Assembly: GCF_932276165.1 (NCBI RefSeq)
Contig: NC_063987.1
Span: forward strand, 8,246,001-8,310,000
Origin: Plutella xylostella
Lineage: Eukaryota; Arthropoda; Insecta; Lepidoptera; Plutellidae
Reading direction: 5' to 3'
Length of the DNA: 64,000 bases
Shown: positions 19,802 to 29,690 of the stretch, in pieces
Position numbering within the stretch: the stretch's first letter is position 1
Layout of the letters: every line of letters starts with the position of its first letter
Notes under the pieces: model-generated
Database searches by the model: none
What the model was told of the DNA's origin: nothing
Seen by the model: the letters and a program-made list of their open reading frames with translations, nothing else
Made by a program: the position numbers and the translations under genes

Positions 19802-22652
19802 CTAATTACTACAAGACAAATTGCTGATAATATTCTTTTTGAATGTTGATAGAGGCTGGTGGAATATGTCAATTTCGTTAAAAAATTTATTGTACGTATC
19901 GACCATGCGATGGAGAGGTGCGCGCTTGCCTGCATTAGTCTTACTAGAAGTTGTGGAGAACAGTTGGTAAGCGCGGACCTCCCGACGGTGGACAGTTCGC
20001 GGTACGACAAAGCAAATTTTATTGGTCAAATCAATACAATCAAAGTTATTGTGACATATGCCGTACAGTGTCATTGCCTCCAGTAAAGTACGTCTATCTT
20101 CAAGAGTTTGAAGTTTATATTTCTCCAAAAGTTTTCTGTAAGATAGAGTGGCACGATAGCAACGAAAATGCATTGCACGCAAGAACTTTCTCTGCACTCT
20201 CTCGATAATATCCTTATATTTGGTGTAAAACGGATTCCAGATAGATACAGCATATTCCAATTGGGGCCTAATCAAACTTTTGTACAAATGCAGGTAAGTA
20301 GAAGGTTGATGGAAATCATGCGAGGCTCTCATTATAAAACCGTACATTTGATATGCTTTATTAACTATTTTATCAATATGTAAGTCAAGATGTAGCTTAT
20401 GATCAAATAGTATTCCTAGGTCTCTTAGTGATTCGACTCTTATTAGCGGTGCATCGCAAAGAGAGTAGGTAAAGTTAACATTTGTAACTTTTTTTGAAAA
20501 CGTTATAAAATTGCACTTTTGTAAATTTAGTTTAAGTTTATTTTGATGGCAATATACACTCAAGCGGTTTAAATCTTCTTGAAATAAATAACTGTCATTA
20601 ATACTATAAATAGGTTTAAAAGCTTTAAGATCGTCAGCATACATTAAAAATTTTGAATTGAGGAAACATTGTTTAATATCATTAATAAAAAGGATAAAAA
20701 GTAGAGGACCTAAAATTGAGCCTTGGGGGACGCCCGATGTAACTTTAATTGTGCTAGATTGAAACCCGTTGATCAATACTCTCTGACTTCTTTCAGTTAT
20801 GTACGACGAAAACCAACGGAGCAAGTCGCCGCGTATGCCATTAAATGCAATTTTATCAAGTAAAAGTTTGTGGTCCACCTTGTCAAAAGCCTTACGAAAA
20901 TCTGTGTAAACAGCATCAACCCGTATTCTTTTGTCCATATTTTCAAACAAATTGTTTGCAAATAAAATAAGATTTGATGCAGTTGATCGTTTTCTAACAA
21001 ACCCATGTTGCTCTTGAATGATGGTATTGTAGGATGGGATATATGATGTCATGAACCAGTCTCTCAAATAGCTTCGACAAGGTGGACATAATAGAGATAG
21101 GCCGGTATTGATCAACATCGTTTTTGTGACCACCTTTGTGTACTGGAGTAATATTCGCCAGTTTCCAGATTGTGGGAAAAACCCCTTCCCCTATACATTT
21201 ATTAAAAATAATGGCTAAGGGTAGACTTATGTAGTTCGCGATTCGAATTAAAAACACAGGTGGTAAACCGTCTGGTCCGGCTCCTTTAACAGGGTCAAGC
21301 CGTTTGAGCTCTTGTAGAACGCGTGATTCGGTGAAATGCAAATTGTGTATAAGGACATTGTTACTGTTACTGTGTGTGGGGATAGACCATTCTTTTGAAT
21401 CTAAAGTAGAGGGCTCATAGACTGAATGAAAATAATCTGAAAACATATTGCATATTGTTTCTGGATCACTCGAAGAATGCCCGTCATACTTCATAGTGGA
21501 CGGTATGCCTGACTTATTACGGCGATTTGCTATATACGTCCAAAAGTGTTTGACATCCGTAGTGATACTGCTTTCTACTGATTTAAATCTTTTACGATAT
21601 AATGAAAATACTTCATAGTCACATAGGTTTCCATACGTCTTCCACTTAATCCATGCCTTGTTTTTGTCTTTAAATATGTGAATCAATGAAGGACTAAACC
21701 ACACTGGAAATTGTGAAGACTTTGATTTAGTTAGAGGGATATGAGCTTTAATGAGACCATAGATTTTGTTATAAAATGTTTCTAGAGCGCTTTCAGCCGG
21801 TAACTCATCCAGTAATCCATGCCAGTCTATTTGGTCCAAGTCTTTGATAATAAGGTCGTAATTAGCACGGTAGAAATTATATTTTGGTATAGAACGTTTC
21901 TTCATGGGTTTATTATCAACATTGATGGAGAGAATATTGTAAAAAGGTGGATGTAGAGGGTCAATTTTAGATAGTTCGGGAATCGGTACTAATGTTTTGT
22001 TTAATCTAATGTTAGAAATGATTAAATCTAGTATTCTGTCATCCCTATTTTTAAGACTGTTATACTGAAAGGCGTTATTAATAGACATAAAATTAGAAAA
22101 TAGTCTACAGACAGAAGTTGTGCCATTACATGTATAGCCGTTAGAATCAGAGTGAGGAACCCAGTCTAGGTATGGTAAGTTAAAATCCCCTATAATGTAA
22201 AATACATCTACTTGAGTTTTATCAATAATTGGTTGGATTGAGTTTAAATATTTTTCATATGTCTCTTCTTTTGTTTTTGGAGGTATATAAACCGCACTGA
22301 CAATATGATGTTTACATTTTTGGGTACTGGGCAAACTAATAATTACATGTTCCATAAATTGCGTTAAGGAAATATCCATGAAATTAACTATGGATGGTCT
22401 TAACTCTTTAAGAACGGCCACGAGCACCCCTCCACCGTCTTGTTTCTTGGTAGCAGATCTATCGCGATCACATCTATATACTGTATAGCGTTGGTCGATG
22501 AATTCGTTGTCAGATATGTCATTAATAAGCCAAGTTTCCGTAAGTACTATGATGTCGTATGTATGAGCCAGAATATTCATGTAGAGTGAATTTAGTTTAG
22601 TACGTAAGCCCTTACAGTTCTGATAATAGACAGACAAGTCACTATTAGCCAT
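19802..22652 (-). pseudogene. LINE ORF2: endonuclease and reverse transcriptase, one frameshift
   Basis: The N-terminal frame (22652-20994) has the APE-type endonuclease motifs 'YYQNCKGLRTK', 'LTETWL', 'IIGDFNLP' and 'ILDLIISN', then RT start 'VKGAGPDGLPPVFL' and 'YRPISIMSTLSKLFERLV'. The second frame (21133-19802) continues with 'GFVRKRST', 'VYTDFRKAFDKVDHKLLL', 'SGVPQGSILGPLLFILFINDI' and the catalytic 'FLMYADDLK'. The two frames overlap at about 20994-21133, so a single indel separates them. The C-terminus ends in Cys-poor sequence typical of this clade. Confidence 0.9.
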
Positions 22653-22957
22653 GGAAATTTAAAAAAACAAATAAATTCACATTAATCCGAGAGTACAAAG
22701 AAAGTGAGCCCATGCATATCGTATATCCATAGAGGCCAAGGCATAAACATGTTACAAGTGCATACAACTTATAATATAGGAATGCAGTAGCAATCAAATT
22801 AAAATACATATACGCTATACCGCTCTTATAAAAAGATAATACATAACTATTTATACTTTTAGATATAATAAACATCAAACTAAGATTGTTTAGTAAACAA
22901 CGTGAAGTGATGTAAAAATTAAAGTATATATCGTATATTAACATAAAACTACTACTA

Positions 22958-23986
22958 TCAGGCTTCCTTTCGTTGTATTTTGCTGAGATCATTGCGACTA
23001 CGAATAGCAAAAGCCGGGCTAGTGTCCGCTTCACGCACAAGAATGGTCCCGTTCTTGATCCAAACATATTTGTAGCCCTGCGCGCGCGTCTTTTCACGGG
23101 TCTCCCGAAATAATTGTTTATTCTGCCATGTTAGGTGCTCATTCATGTACACAGCTCTAGGAGGGCCCGCTAATCCCAGTACGTCCGTCTTTATACCTTT
23201 GGCGGTACGAAATGCACTTAAGATATTGTCTCGTACAGTGCGGGATTGCAATTTGACAATTATATTCTTAGGGCGATCCGATTGTTGAGCTTGCGGGACT
23301 CTGTGAACTGCGACAATCTCCTTCTGGTGTATGGGATAGTTAATCTTAGATCCAATGGTTTCCACTATAGTAGTGAGATTTTCACCGCGCCTTTCAGGAA
23401 GGTTTGCTAATTCAATATTGCATTGACGAGCCTGTTGTTCCATATTTTCTATCTTAATTTCCATAGCAAGCATCTTATTTGTCAGCTGCGAACCATTGCC
23501 ACCTGATTTTTCCAATATAGCCATGCGTTTCTGAACGTCGTCCAGCTGGTCGGAACAAAACTGCGTGGAAGATTGGATATCGGTAACTGATTCGTGCATT
23601 GCCTGCTGTTTGTTTTCTAAAACCAACACTCGTTGTTTCGTGCTAAGACAGTCGCTGCGTAGAGAATTTATATCAGACTTAATTTCGGAGGTCGTTAAAT
23701 TTAATGTGTCCAAGTCACTCCTTATGGTATTGATGTTTTGGTTGATTTCTGATAGTTTCATGCTCATGTCGGTTTGTAAGTTACTCATAGTGGCTTTCAT
23801 CTCTAGAGTAAACGTTTTAAAAAGTTGGGTAATATCATCATCAGGTGTTTTGCGCTTCCGTAGTGCGGTATCTGATGGCATTGATATGACTGATTTTGAG
23901 TGAGATTGCTTGGATTTAGATGGGGAGTGCATCATGCTGTATATAACCGTATACCGCGTATAAATAGGTAAGTGATTTGTGCACAC
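22958..23986 (-). CDS. LINE ORF1: coiled-coil protein with baculovirus FP-like domain
   Basis: The frame encodes about 340 residues, or about 323 from the ATG just before 'MHSPSK'. Heptad-rich sequence (about residues 60-190) forms a coiled coil, followed by a domain like the baculovirus few-polyhedra protein ('VAVHRVPQAQQSDRPKNIIVKL', in part 'AVYMNEHLTWQNKQLFRETR'). This domain is known from ORF1 of insect CR1-type elements and acts as a nucleic acid chaperone. The frame is intact. The ORF2 start lies about 300 bp downstream. Confidence 0.8.
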   Translation of the reverse strand: MCTNHLPIYTRYTVIYSMMHSPSKSKQSHSKSVISMPSDTALRKRKTPDDDITQLFKTFTLEMKATMSNLQTDMSMKLSEINQNINTIRSDLDTLNLTTSEIKSDINSLRSDCLSTKQRVLVLENKQQAMHESVTDIQSSTQFCSDQLDDVQKRMAILEKSGGNGSQLTNKMLAMEIKIENMEQQARQCNIELANLPERRGENLTTIVETIGSKINYPIHQKEIVAVHRVPQAQQSDRPKNIIVKLQSRTVRDNILSAFRTAKGIKTDVLGLAGPPRAVYMNEHLTWQNKQLFRETREKTRAQGYKYVWIKNGTILVREADTSPAFAIRSRNDLSKIQRKEA

Positions 23987-24084
23987 AACTACACAATCGT
24001 TTGAAATTGGCCGGTGTCGGTATTACCACGAGTATGGATAGTCGTAGAGGTATATCAAGTAATTCGCACGCAGCGCTGCCAGTA

Positions 24085-24165
24085 TCAGTGGTCCAGTGGT
24101 TAAGGCGTTCACCCCAGAAGCGTGAGGCCGCCGGTTCGCGTCCGGGTGCGGCCCGCGGTTTTTTC
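24085..24165 (+). repeat. tRNA-like sequence inside the LINE 5' region
   Basis: An A box (TGGTCCAGTGGT) and a B-box-like sequence (GGTTCGCGTCC) are correctly spaced, as in tRNA-derived SINEs. It is not a functional tRNA because the acceptor arms do not pair. It may be a SINE head that landed in the LINE, or part of the LINE's own promoter. Confidence 0.5.
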
Positions 24166-24413
24166 GCTTTTTTCTAACACCAGTACAGGTAAATAGTGAA
24201 AATTACTCACAAGGTGCTTCGGTAAGTGAGACAGCAACACAAATTCCAATATGGCGCTGGCACTATATGGGCTTCACCGCAAGATAGTACGAGAGGGGCC
24301 GATAATTCAAGAGCAGGTAGAGAACTGACTGATCGAAAACTTCGAATTAAATAATTATATTCAAAAAATAGTTTAAGGAACACGTCTACTCCCAACGAGG
24401 CACAGAGAATAAT

Positions 24414-24626
24414 GTTTAGCGGCCCAGAAGAGGCGGTCGAAGCTTACAAATCAGCTGTTTTGACAGTATCCATTTCAGACTGGAATTACTGTTTCAATGA
24501 TTGGTTTAATCGAATGAAAAAGTGCATTGAATGTCACGGAGACTACTTTGAAAAACAATAAAAGTAAATAATATTATGATATCTTTGTACTTTTTTCTAT
24601 TCCCGATCATTTCGGTATCGCCCTCG
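24414..24626 (+). pseudogene. mariner transposase C-terminus and right terminal repeat
   Basis: Continues the gene broken at 19386: 'SGPEEAVEAYKSAVL' and 'CFNDWFNRMKKCIECHGDYFEKQ' in part, with the stop at 24559-24561. The right end TTTCGGTATCGCCCTCG is followed by the TA target dinucleotide (24627-24628). Confidence 0.85.
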
Positions 24627-24629
24627 TAC

Positions 24630-25135
24630 CATCGTTTGTGGAAAAGAAAACGGTAAAATAATATGGCAAAACCCAACACCATCCTCGGCGCGATTGTGTC
24701 GTCCTTTTCGATTTCGGTATTCGAAAGAGTCTACAGATGTTACGAAAGAGGAGATAAGTTATGTGCAAGATTCAGTAAGGTTGCTTAATAGTACATAAGT
24801 AATTTTACAGGACATTTGAGCACATACTTAAAATGACAATGATAGACGAAAAGTGTGTGTAATGCACACAATCAAAATCACAGGCACAAAAGCAACCTCG
24901 CGGTGCTACATCTGTGGAGCTACATCGAAAAGCTTCAACGATTTAAACAACACAATCTTAGAATTGTGCTTGTCAGGTTTGCATGCTAGAATTCGAATTT
25001 ACGAAAGCATACTTCATCTAGCGTTTAAATTACCTGTACAGAAATACGGAGAGGAAAACCAAAGAAGAAAAGGCACTGGAAGGACAACAAAAATCCACTT
25101 AATGCCAAAGAACCGAAAATGAACGATTATATAGC
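24630..25135 (+). pseudogene. RAG1/Transib-like transposase fragment
   Basis: Readable blocks are 'NGKIIWQNPTPSSARLCRPFRF' (in part, from 24650), 'KVCNA' (about 24850), the zinc pair 'CYICGAT' (24902-24925) and 'GLHARIRIYESILHLAFKLPVQKY' in part. RAG1 has an equivalent CxxC ('ICTLCDAT') followed by a conserved 'LH...' helix, and RAG1-like proteins from many invertebrate transposons show the 'WQNPRPSS' block. I infer a degenerate Transib/RAG1-like core. Frameshifts are present and the catalytic triad cannot be followed. Confidence 0.5.
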
Positions 25136-25274
25136 ACACAAAAACACAATGTTTGACAAACTGTGTGAAATGATTAATAGTACAAATCGAAATGACACCA
25201 TGTTAATGAACAATAAATCCTTCTCTTCGACCAGTAGCTCAGTCGGAGACTATTCACATGGCCTGGATATTGAA

Positions 25275-25512
25275 AGGAATATCATTGGAAGGAACAGGTA
25301 ATGCTAATAATAGGGCTGATGGGCTCTACTGGAAAACACAACTGCTAATCTTGGTTATCAACATCATTGGAAGGAAGAGGTTATGCTAATAATGGCTGAT
25401 GGCTCTACTGGAAAACACAAATGCTAATCTTGGTCATCATTGGAAGGAAGAGGTAATGCTAATAAGGGCTGATGACTCTACTGGAAAACACAAATGCTAA
25501 TCTTGGTCACAC
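25275..25512 (+). repeat. Three tandem repeats of about 75-90 bp
   Basis: Units share 'CATTGGAAGGAA-AGGT-ATGCTAATAA', 'GGCTGATG-CTCTACTGGAAAACACAA' and 'TGCTAATCTTGGT'. They abut the densovirus hairpin on the left. A related piece is at 44125-44160. Confidence 0.8.
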
Positions 25513-25583
25513 GGAACATGATAATCAATGCGCCGCGCAGCGGCGCACATAGTATGATTATCACAAAGTATGTACCGTGTGAC
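25506..25583. repeat. Densovirus-type terminal hairpin (inverted terminal repeat remnant)
   Basis: Nested palindrome: GTCACACGG (25506-25514) pairs with CCGTGTGAC (25575-25583); TGATAATCA (25519-25527) pairs with TGATTATCA (25555-25563); the tip TGCGCCGC-GCA-GCGGCGCA (25529-25547) is a perfect hairpin. This nested design is the hallmark of parvovirus genome ends. It sits about 265 bases before the NS1 start, as expected for the left terminus. Confidence 0.8.
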
Positions 25584-25816
25584 GTTGTCTTGTTGTGGTT
25601 GTTGGTGGATACCGAAGGGCGTAAGCTTTCGTAACGTTCACTGTTTTGGCAGCGCGCGTGTTTGAGGTTATGTTGTTATCGGTGTAGGAAGAGTGACGCG
25701 TTGGTGGAGTGTGTGTGTGTGTGTGTGTGTGTAGGGATATTGTTGATGTAGTAGTTATCTTGTAGTGGGGTGAGGAGAGATAATAGGATAGGGATGGAGG
25801 ACAGATAACTGACTAG

Positions 25817-25824
25817 TATAAATA
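25817..25824 (+). promoter_or_regulatory. TATA box of the densovirus NS promoter
   Basis: TATAAATA lies 24 bases before the first NS1 ATG (25849), downstream of a (TG)n run at 25709-25733. The position fits the left-hand promoter of densoviruses. Confidence 0.6.
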
Positions 25825-25848
25825 TGTTTGTTGGTGGATAAAGTGTCG

Positions 25849-27741
25849 ATGTATAATCAAGTGGACGGTCTCGACGAGAATAATAATTATAATATAACTT
25901 TGTTTGGATACAGTTGTGATGATATTCACCGCGGTATGTCTGAATTACTTTGCGAATTTTCAACCCCAATGGAAAGTTTGCCAGGAGCTGAACCTGAGTC
26001 AAGTGGAGCAGGCGATAGACGCGACGACTTGGGATCAGAACGAGTACGAGCAATTGGAGGAACGTGCAGAGAAGTTGATCCGGTCATCGAAGGAGCCGAC
26101 GGACGAGGAATGTCTGTATCAAGTGGTGCAGACGTTGTACAACCGTCTGGTGCTGGAGACGGAAGAGGAGACAGTACTGCCGTTGCAACCCAAGAACAAT
26201 CGTTTTTGGGAAACTATGATGAAGGTGACCGAAGCGTGCAAGAACGACTCGACCGAATGGGAACCAGATTGTATTCAAGTATCTCTGCCTCAATTGGTGG
26301 AAATGTACGGCGCATCCTCCACGATACAGTGTCTTTCGTCGGAGGAGATCAAGGCAAGTTTGAATGTTTTGTGCAACGCATTCAAAAAAGCCTCAGCGGA
26401 TGCGACTGGTCAGTCATCGCATTCCACCCGGACGACAGAAGCCAGTACCAAATCAAGACCGAGTACAAAGAGGCGGTTGATATTTACCGACGACGAGCAG
26501 ACGGAGACGAAGTCGTACAAACCTGTTGGTACCAAGGCGTTATTGGCTCAAAAACGTTCCAGGTTAGACAGGGAGTCATTAGATACAGAACTGGAGCGTT
26601 CTGGGATTCGACAGATCGACTCGGTCTCGGAACGATCGGATCGGGACATTTCCACATTCTTCACCCCTGCGCATGGTACAATTACCAATGTGGTCACCTC
26701 TCAAGGGCTATTGACGTACTTAAGCGAAAACCGGCTGACCAGCAGCACTTTCCTTCAAGCGAACAACACTTTAAGAACACTTTGTTCTATATCGGAAAGT
26801 ACCCCAGATGGCTCGTTTACAGTAAGATGCCCGACGGACAGGAACAGTACTATGTTTTTGGAACTGAATATATTCCGGAAAGCGACTTACGAGAGGGAGA
26901 CCAATACGCAAATCCGTTGGAAGAAGGCGATCCAGCGGATAAAGGTGTGCTGCGGCGACGCCGATCAAATAGCGGTAGCGGTGGCGAAGATAGTGGACGC
27001 GGCTCGAAAAAGAATAAGCCGTCATCCAGAAATGGAGGTGCTGAAGCCGAAGGAATCATCAAACTTTTTTTAAAGAATCCCACGTTTCCACTAGAAAACA
27101 TACTTCGCACACGATTGTGGGACATGTCAGAGTTTGCAACCTTCATAGCCAGTGACAAGACTGTGCAGAGAGCCGTGGCCCTTTTGATGAACAGAACTTG
27201 TAAGTGGTCGTACGATGATTACATTACTCTGTATAACCAGGAAGACGTGCATCCATTGTTTGGAGCCATAGACCAAGGCAACACCCACGAACTGTATTAC
27301 AATGTTCCCGAAAGTGTCGATATTGCTCTGGAATTGTTGGACTACCAATTAGAGAGTAATGAAGCAATGAGTGCATTCAGTCGGGAGGAAAAACGCGGTG
27401 AGTTTGTGAGCAACGTGTTTGCAGTGTGTGAAAAGATTATTCCCAAGAGAAATGCCATTATGGTAGTTAGTCCTCCCAGTGGAGGAAAAAACTACTTTTT
27501 TGATGCTATAATGGCTTTTTATTTGAACGTTGGAATAATTCAGAATTTCAACAAATTCAACAACTTTCCCTTGATGGAGGCCATCAATCGCAGAATCAAT
27601 TGTTGGAACGAGCCCAACGTGGAACCGAGCGCGTTTGACACTGTGAAGATGTTGCTCGCCGGAGACCCGTTGAAAGCTGCGGTAAAATACCAATCGGAAC
27701 AACCCTTATTGAGAACACCTGTAATTGTACATATCATAAGA
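25849..27741 (+). pseudogene. NS1: Endogenous densovirus NS1 (rep/helicase), C-terminally truncated
   Basis: From the ATG at 25849 the frame is open for about 630 viral codons. The HUH endonuclease motif is HFHILH (His267, His269, His272). The superfamily 3 helicase has Walker A SPPSGGKNYF (residues 541-550, Lys547), followed by 'WNEPNVEP' (about 586-593), 'LLAGDPLKAAVKYQ' and 'TPVIV'. The frame then enters unrelated sequence (stop 27820-27822), so the last helicase motif and C-terminus are lost. The long N-terminal region before the HUH motif fits iteradensoviruses, which infect Lepidoptera. The absence of stops suggests a young insertion. The capsid half of the genome is not seen. Confidence 0.88.
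25919..27073 (+). CDS. NS2: Endogenous densovirus NS2-like overlapping frame
   Basis: Entirely inside NS1 in another reading frame; the ATG at 25919 gives about 384 residues. The protein is rich in Ser, Thr, Glu and Arg, with no recognised domain. Iteradensoviruses carry an NS2 frame of this kind nested in NS1. That both frames stay open over more than 1.1 kb argues against long decay. Expression in the host is unknown. Confidence 0.75.
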   Translation: MIFTAVCLNYFANFQPQWKVCQELNLSQVEQAIDATTWDQNEYEQLEERAEKLIRSSKEPTDEECLYQVVQTLYNRLVLETEEETVLPLQPKNNRFWETMMKVTEACKNDSTEWEPDCIQVSLPQLVEMYGASSTIQCLSSEEIKASLNVLCNAFKKASADATGQSSHSTRTTEASTKSRPSTKRRLIFTDDEQTETKSYKPVGTKALLAQKRSRLDRESLDTELERSGIRQIDSVSERSDRDISTFFTPAHGTITNVVTSQGLLTYLSENRLTSSTFLQANNTLRTLCSISESTPDGSFTVRCPTDRNSTMFLELNIFRKATYERETNTQIRWKKAIQRIKVCCGDADQIAVAVAKIVDAARKRISRHPEMEVLKPKESSNFF

Positions 27742-27744
27742 AGG

Positions 27745-27905
27745 AAGAGTTATTTTAATTTACTATTTCTATGTGTACTTATATGTAATTTGATGAAAAT
27801 AGTGATGGTGTGTGAATATTAGTGGGGAGTAGGTGGGTACATGCAGTATAAATGTTTTATTCTTAAATTTGTACTCTCACACCTGTGTTTGCGTTCAATA
27901 GTCTA
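27745..27905. repeat. Segment shared with the polymerase B locus (13300-13455)
   Basis: Begins where NS1 homology ends and is nearly identical to the stretch after the first coding segment of polymerase B. It ends near 'GCGTTCAATAGTC', after which a transposase fragment starts. Confidence 0.85.
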
Positions 27906-28070
27906 AAGGGATTTTTTAGACGTGCCGCTTTTGATACGATGCGCAGAGAAATGCGGGTTGGAATGGTAACCGTGGAGACGCGAAAGTGATGCCGAGCATG
28001 TTAAGAAGCAAAATTGTCACCAATTCGAACATTTATTGTAATAAAAATAATTACTTAACAAATTTGCGTT
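27906..28070 (+). mobile_element. DD41D transposase C-terminal scrap
   Basis: Reads 'AFDTMRREMRVGMVTVE' in one frame. It is nearly identical to 29540-29680 and to the 3' transposase end at 11865-11990. Confidence 0.6.
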
Positions 28071-28074
28071 TCAT

Positions 28075-28505
28075 TGCTATACAACGTTGCAATTCTGCAA
28101 GTATAATGGGTACCTTTGAGCCAGGTACGATTCGGGGAGGGCTCTTAGACTAATTTCGACGACGCATAGTGCTGATTAGCTATAAGTATTTAATTTTGTA
28201 TTTAATTGTATTAAACTTAGGGCGTCTTGCATAACAAGGTTATCAAAATTAAATCTATGACCTCTTGCTCTGACATTATACTGTCAGAGCAAGAGACAAA
28301 CTATTTAATTTTATTTAACTTTGTTATGCAAGTCACCCTTAGACTTACGACGAAGCATGTCGTGGATAAAAAATGTAATATTTGGCTAAATTATTATTAT
28401 TATTTGCATGAATAAATGATTTAAATACTTATAATAACACTTAAGTCTTAACAAATTTGCGTTTCATTCACTAACCTTTAACGATCGTATGAATGAAATG
28501 TTCAT
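28075..28505 (+). mobile_element. LINE 3' end (tail of the PD-(D/E)XK-like element)
   Basis: Matches 30588-30895: the last codons ('SIMGTFEPGTIRGGLLD'), the stop and the 3' untranslated tail. A MITE is inserted at 28220. Confidence 0.7.
28220..28338. mobile_element. 119-bp MITE with TTA target duplication
   Basis: Near-perfect hairpin: GGGCGTCTTGCATAACAAGG at the left and the inverted equivalent at the right, with an inner stem around TCTTGCTCTGACA...TGTCAGAGCAAGA. TTA flanks both sides (28217-28219 and 28339-28341). The empty site with a single TTA is at 30729-30731. The 3-bp TTA site is typical of PIF/Harbinger. Confidence 0.88.
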
Positions 28506-28929
28506 TAGTTGAAATTTTTAAATAATGTGCTTAGTTGCAGAAAAAAACTCGAATCTAAAATTTAAGCTTCTGAATTTGGAGCAACAGGGGAAGCAAAAGC
28601 AGGAAGCAGCGTGCAGGAGACCTCTATTTCCGGTGCCGTCCATAGAGGAGTGCAGGCAAGCGGACTTGGAGGAACGAGTGGTATCGAAGTACCTTATGAT
28701 GAATGCACAATCGACAATCAATACTTCTTAAGGGCACATCATTACAACATTCGGGCAAATCCGTGGAAATTGTTGTGTAGACATAGAGGAGACACAGTAC
28801 GACGAACGCACTGGCACATCACATATATTAGTTTACTAACATAGACTAAGGACACATTGTTACTAACACATTTTTATGGATTTTATGGATTTTTAATGGA
28901 TTAATATCTGAAATAAATGAATTTATTAT
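28506..28929 (+). mobile_element. Unassigned repeat with LINE-like tail, copy 1
   Basis: Paralogue of 30890-31169 plus 32115-32218. Short open frames are shared (one with 'ISGAVHRGVQASG', another with 'RRPLFPVP'), but no family is recognised. It ends with 'GGATTAATATCTGAAATAAATGAATTTATTATTATT', a tail like that of a retroposon. Confidence 0.5.
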
Positions 28930-29168
28930 TATTTATTGGTTATTTAGTTGTCACGATTCTTTGTCTCTCACCAGAGTATTATTAGCTAACTGTAGTTTTC
29001 GGGAACTAAATCAGTAAGATATTCATTGTAGTAATCAAGTACTTACCGCGTAATTTAAATCCCATAGTAATTGTTAACGAGATAACCCGAAATTAATAAT
29101 TTTAAGAGAAAAATCGATACCGTTACAGTTGATCCTAAATTTTCGATACACCAAGTCGTAATTTTACG
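28930..29168 (+). mobile_element. Helitron/C76-like 3' fragment
   Basis: Shares 'TTATTTAGTTGTCACGATTC' through 'TTCGATACACCAAGTCG' with 11535-11770 and 32980-33170. It corresponds to the end of the peptidase-like part and its downstream flank. Confidence 0.5.
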
Positions 29169-29169
29169 A

Positions 29170-29690
29170 CGAACTGCTGCTGCCGTTGTAGAAGAGAAAT
29201 TCTGTGCACCGATGAATCCAAATTTGATCGAGAAGGAATTGTCAACCACCACAATCTTCATTACTGGGCACCCAAAGAGCAAAATCCAAAAGTGAAGAGA
29301 CACAGACGATATGAAAGAAGGTTCTCCGTGAACGTATGGGAAAGTGTCATCGGCAATCGCTTGATAGGGTCGCATTTCTTGCCAGACAACTTAAAAGGGC
29401 AATACTATCTAGATTTACTGCAAAATGAATTGCCACCTTTGGACCTTTGGTGGAAGAAGTTTTTAATGAAGATCGGCCGATCATTTTTCAACACGACAGC
29501 TGTCCTGCCCACTGGAGCCTAGCAGTGAGCGATTTTTTAGATGCGCCGCTTTTGATACGATGCGCAGAGAAATGCGGGTTGGAATGGTAACCGTGGAGAT
29601 GCGAAAGTGATGCCGAGCATGTTAAGAAGCAAATTGTCACCAATTCGAACATTTATTGTAATAAAAATACTTACTTAACAAATTAAGGCA
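29170..29690 (+). mobile_element. Tc1/mariner (DD41D-related) transposase remnant
   Basis: Fragments read 'DESKFDREGIVNHHNLHYW', 'FSVNVWESVIGNRLIG' and 'FQHDSCPAHWSLAVSDF' in different frames, giving the first and second Asp regions. The end matches the scrap at 27906. Heavily frameshifted. Confidence 0.65.

Larger units (their letters stand above)
19387..24413 (-). mobile_element. Full-length non-LTR retrotransposon (CR1/jockey-like), about 5.0 kb
   Basis: The element reads on the minus strand from a 5' end at about 24413 to a T-rich 3' end at 19387 (seen as TTTATTTTTATTTT on plus). The 5-bp target duplication GTTTA flanks it (19382-19386 and 24414-24418), inside a mariner gene that reads correctly when the insertion is ignored. 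It contains an about 430-bp 5' region, ORF1 and ORF2. One frameshift in ORF2 makes this copy defective. Confidence 0.85.

Noticed and set aside
25275..25512. CRISPR-like array
   Set aside because: Only three long repeats with no unique spacers, in an animal genome.
25676..26053. Minus-strand frame over the densovirus promoter with a (CA)n-coded Thr-His run
   Set aside because: Low-complexity translation of the TG repeat; no motif.
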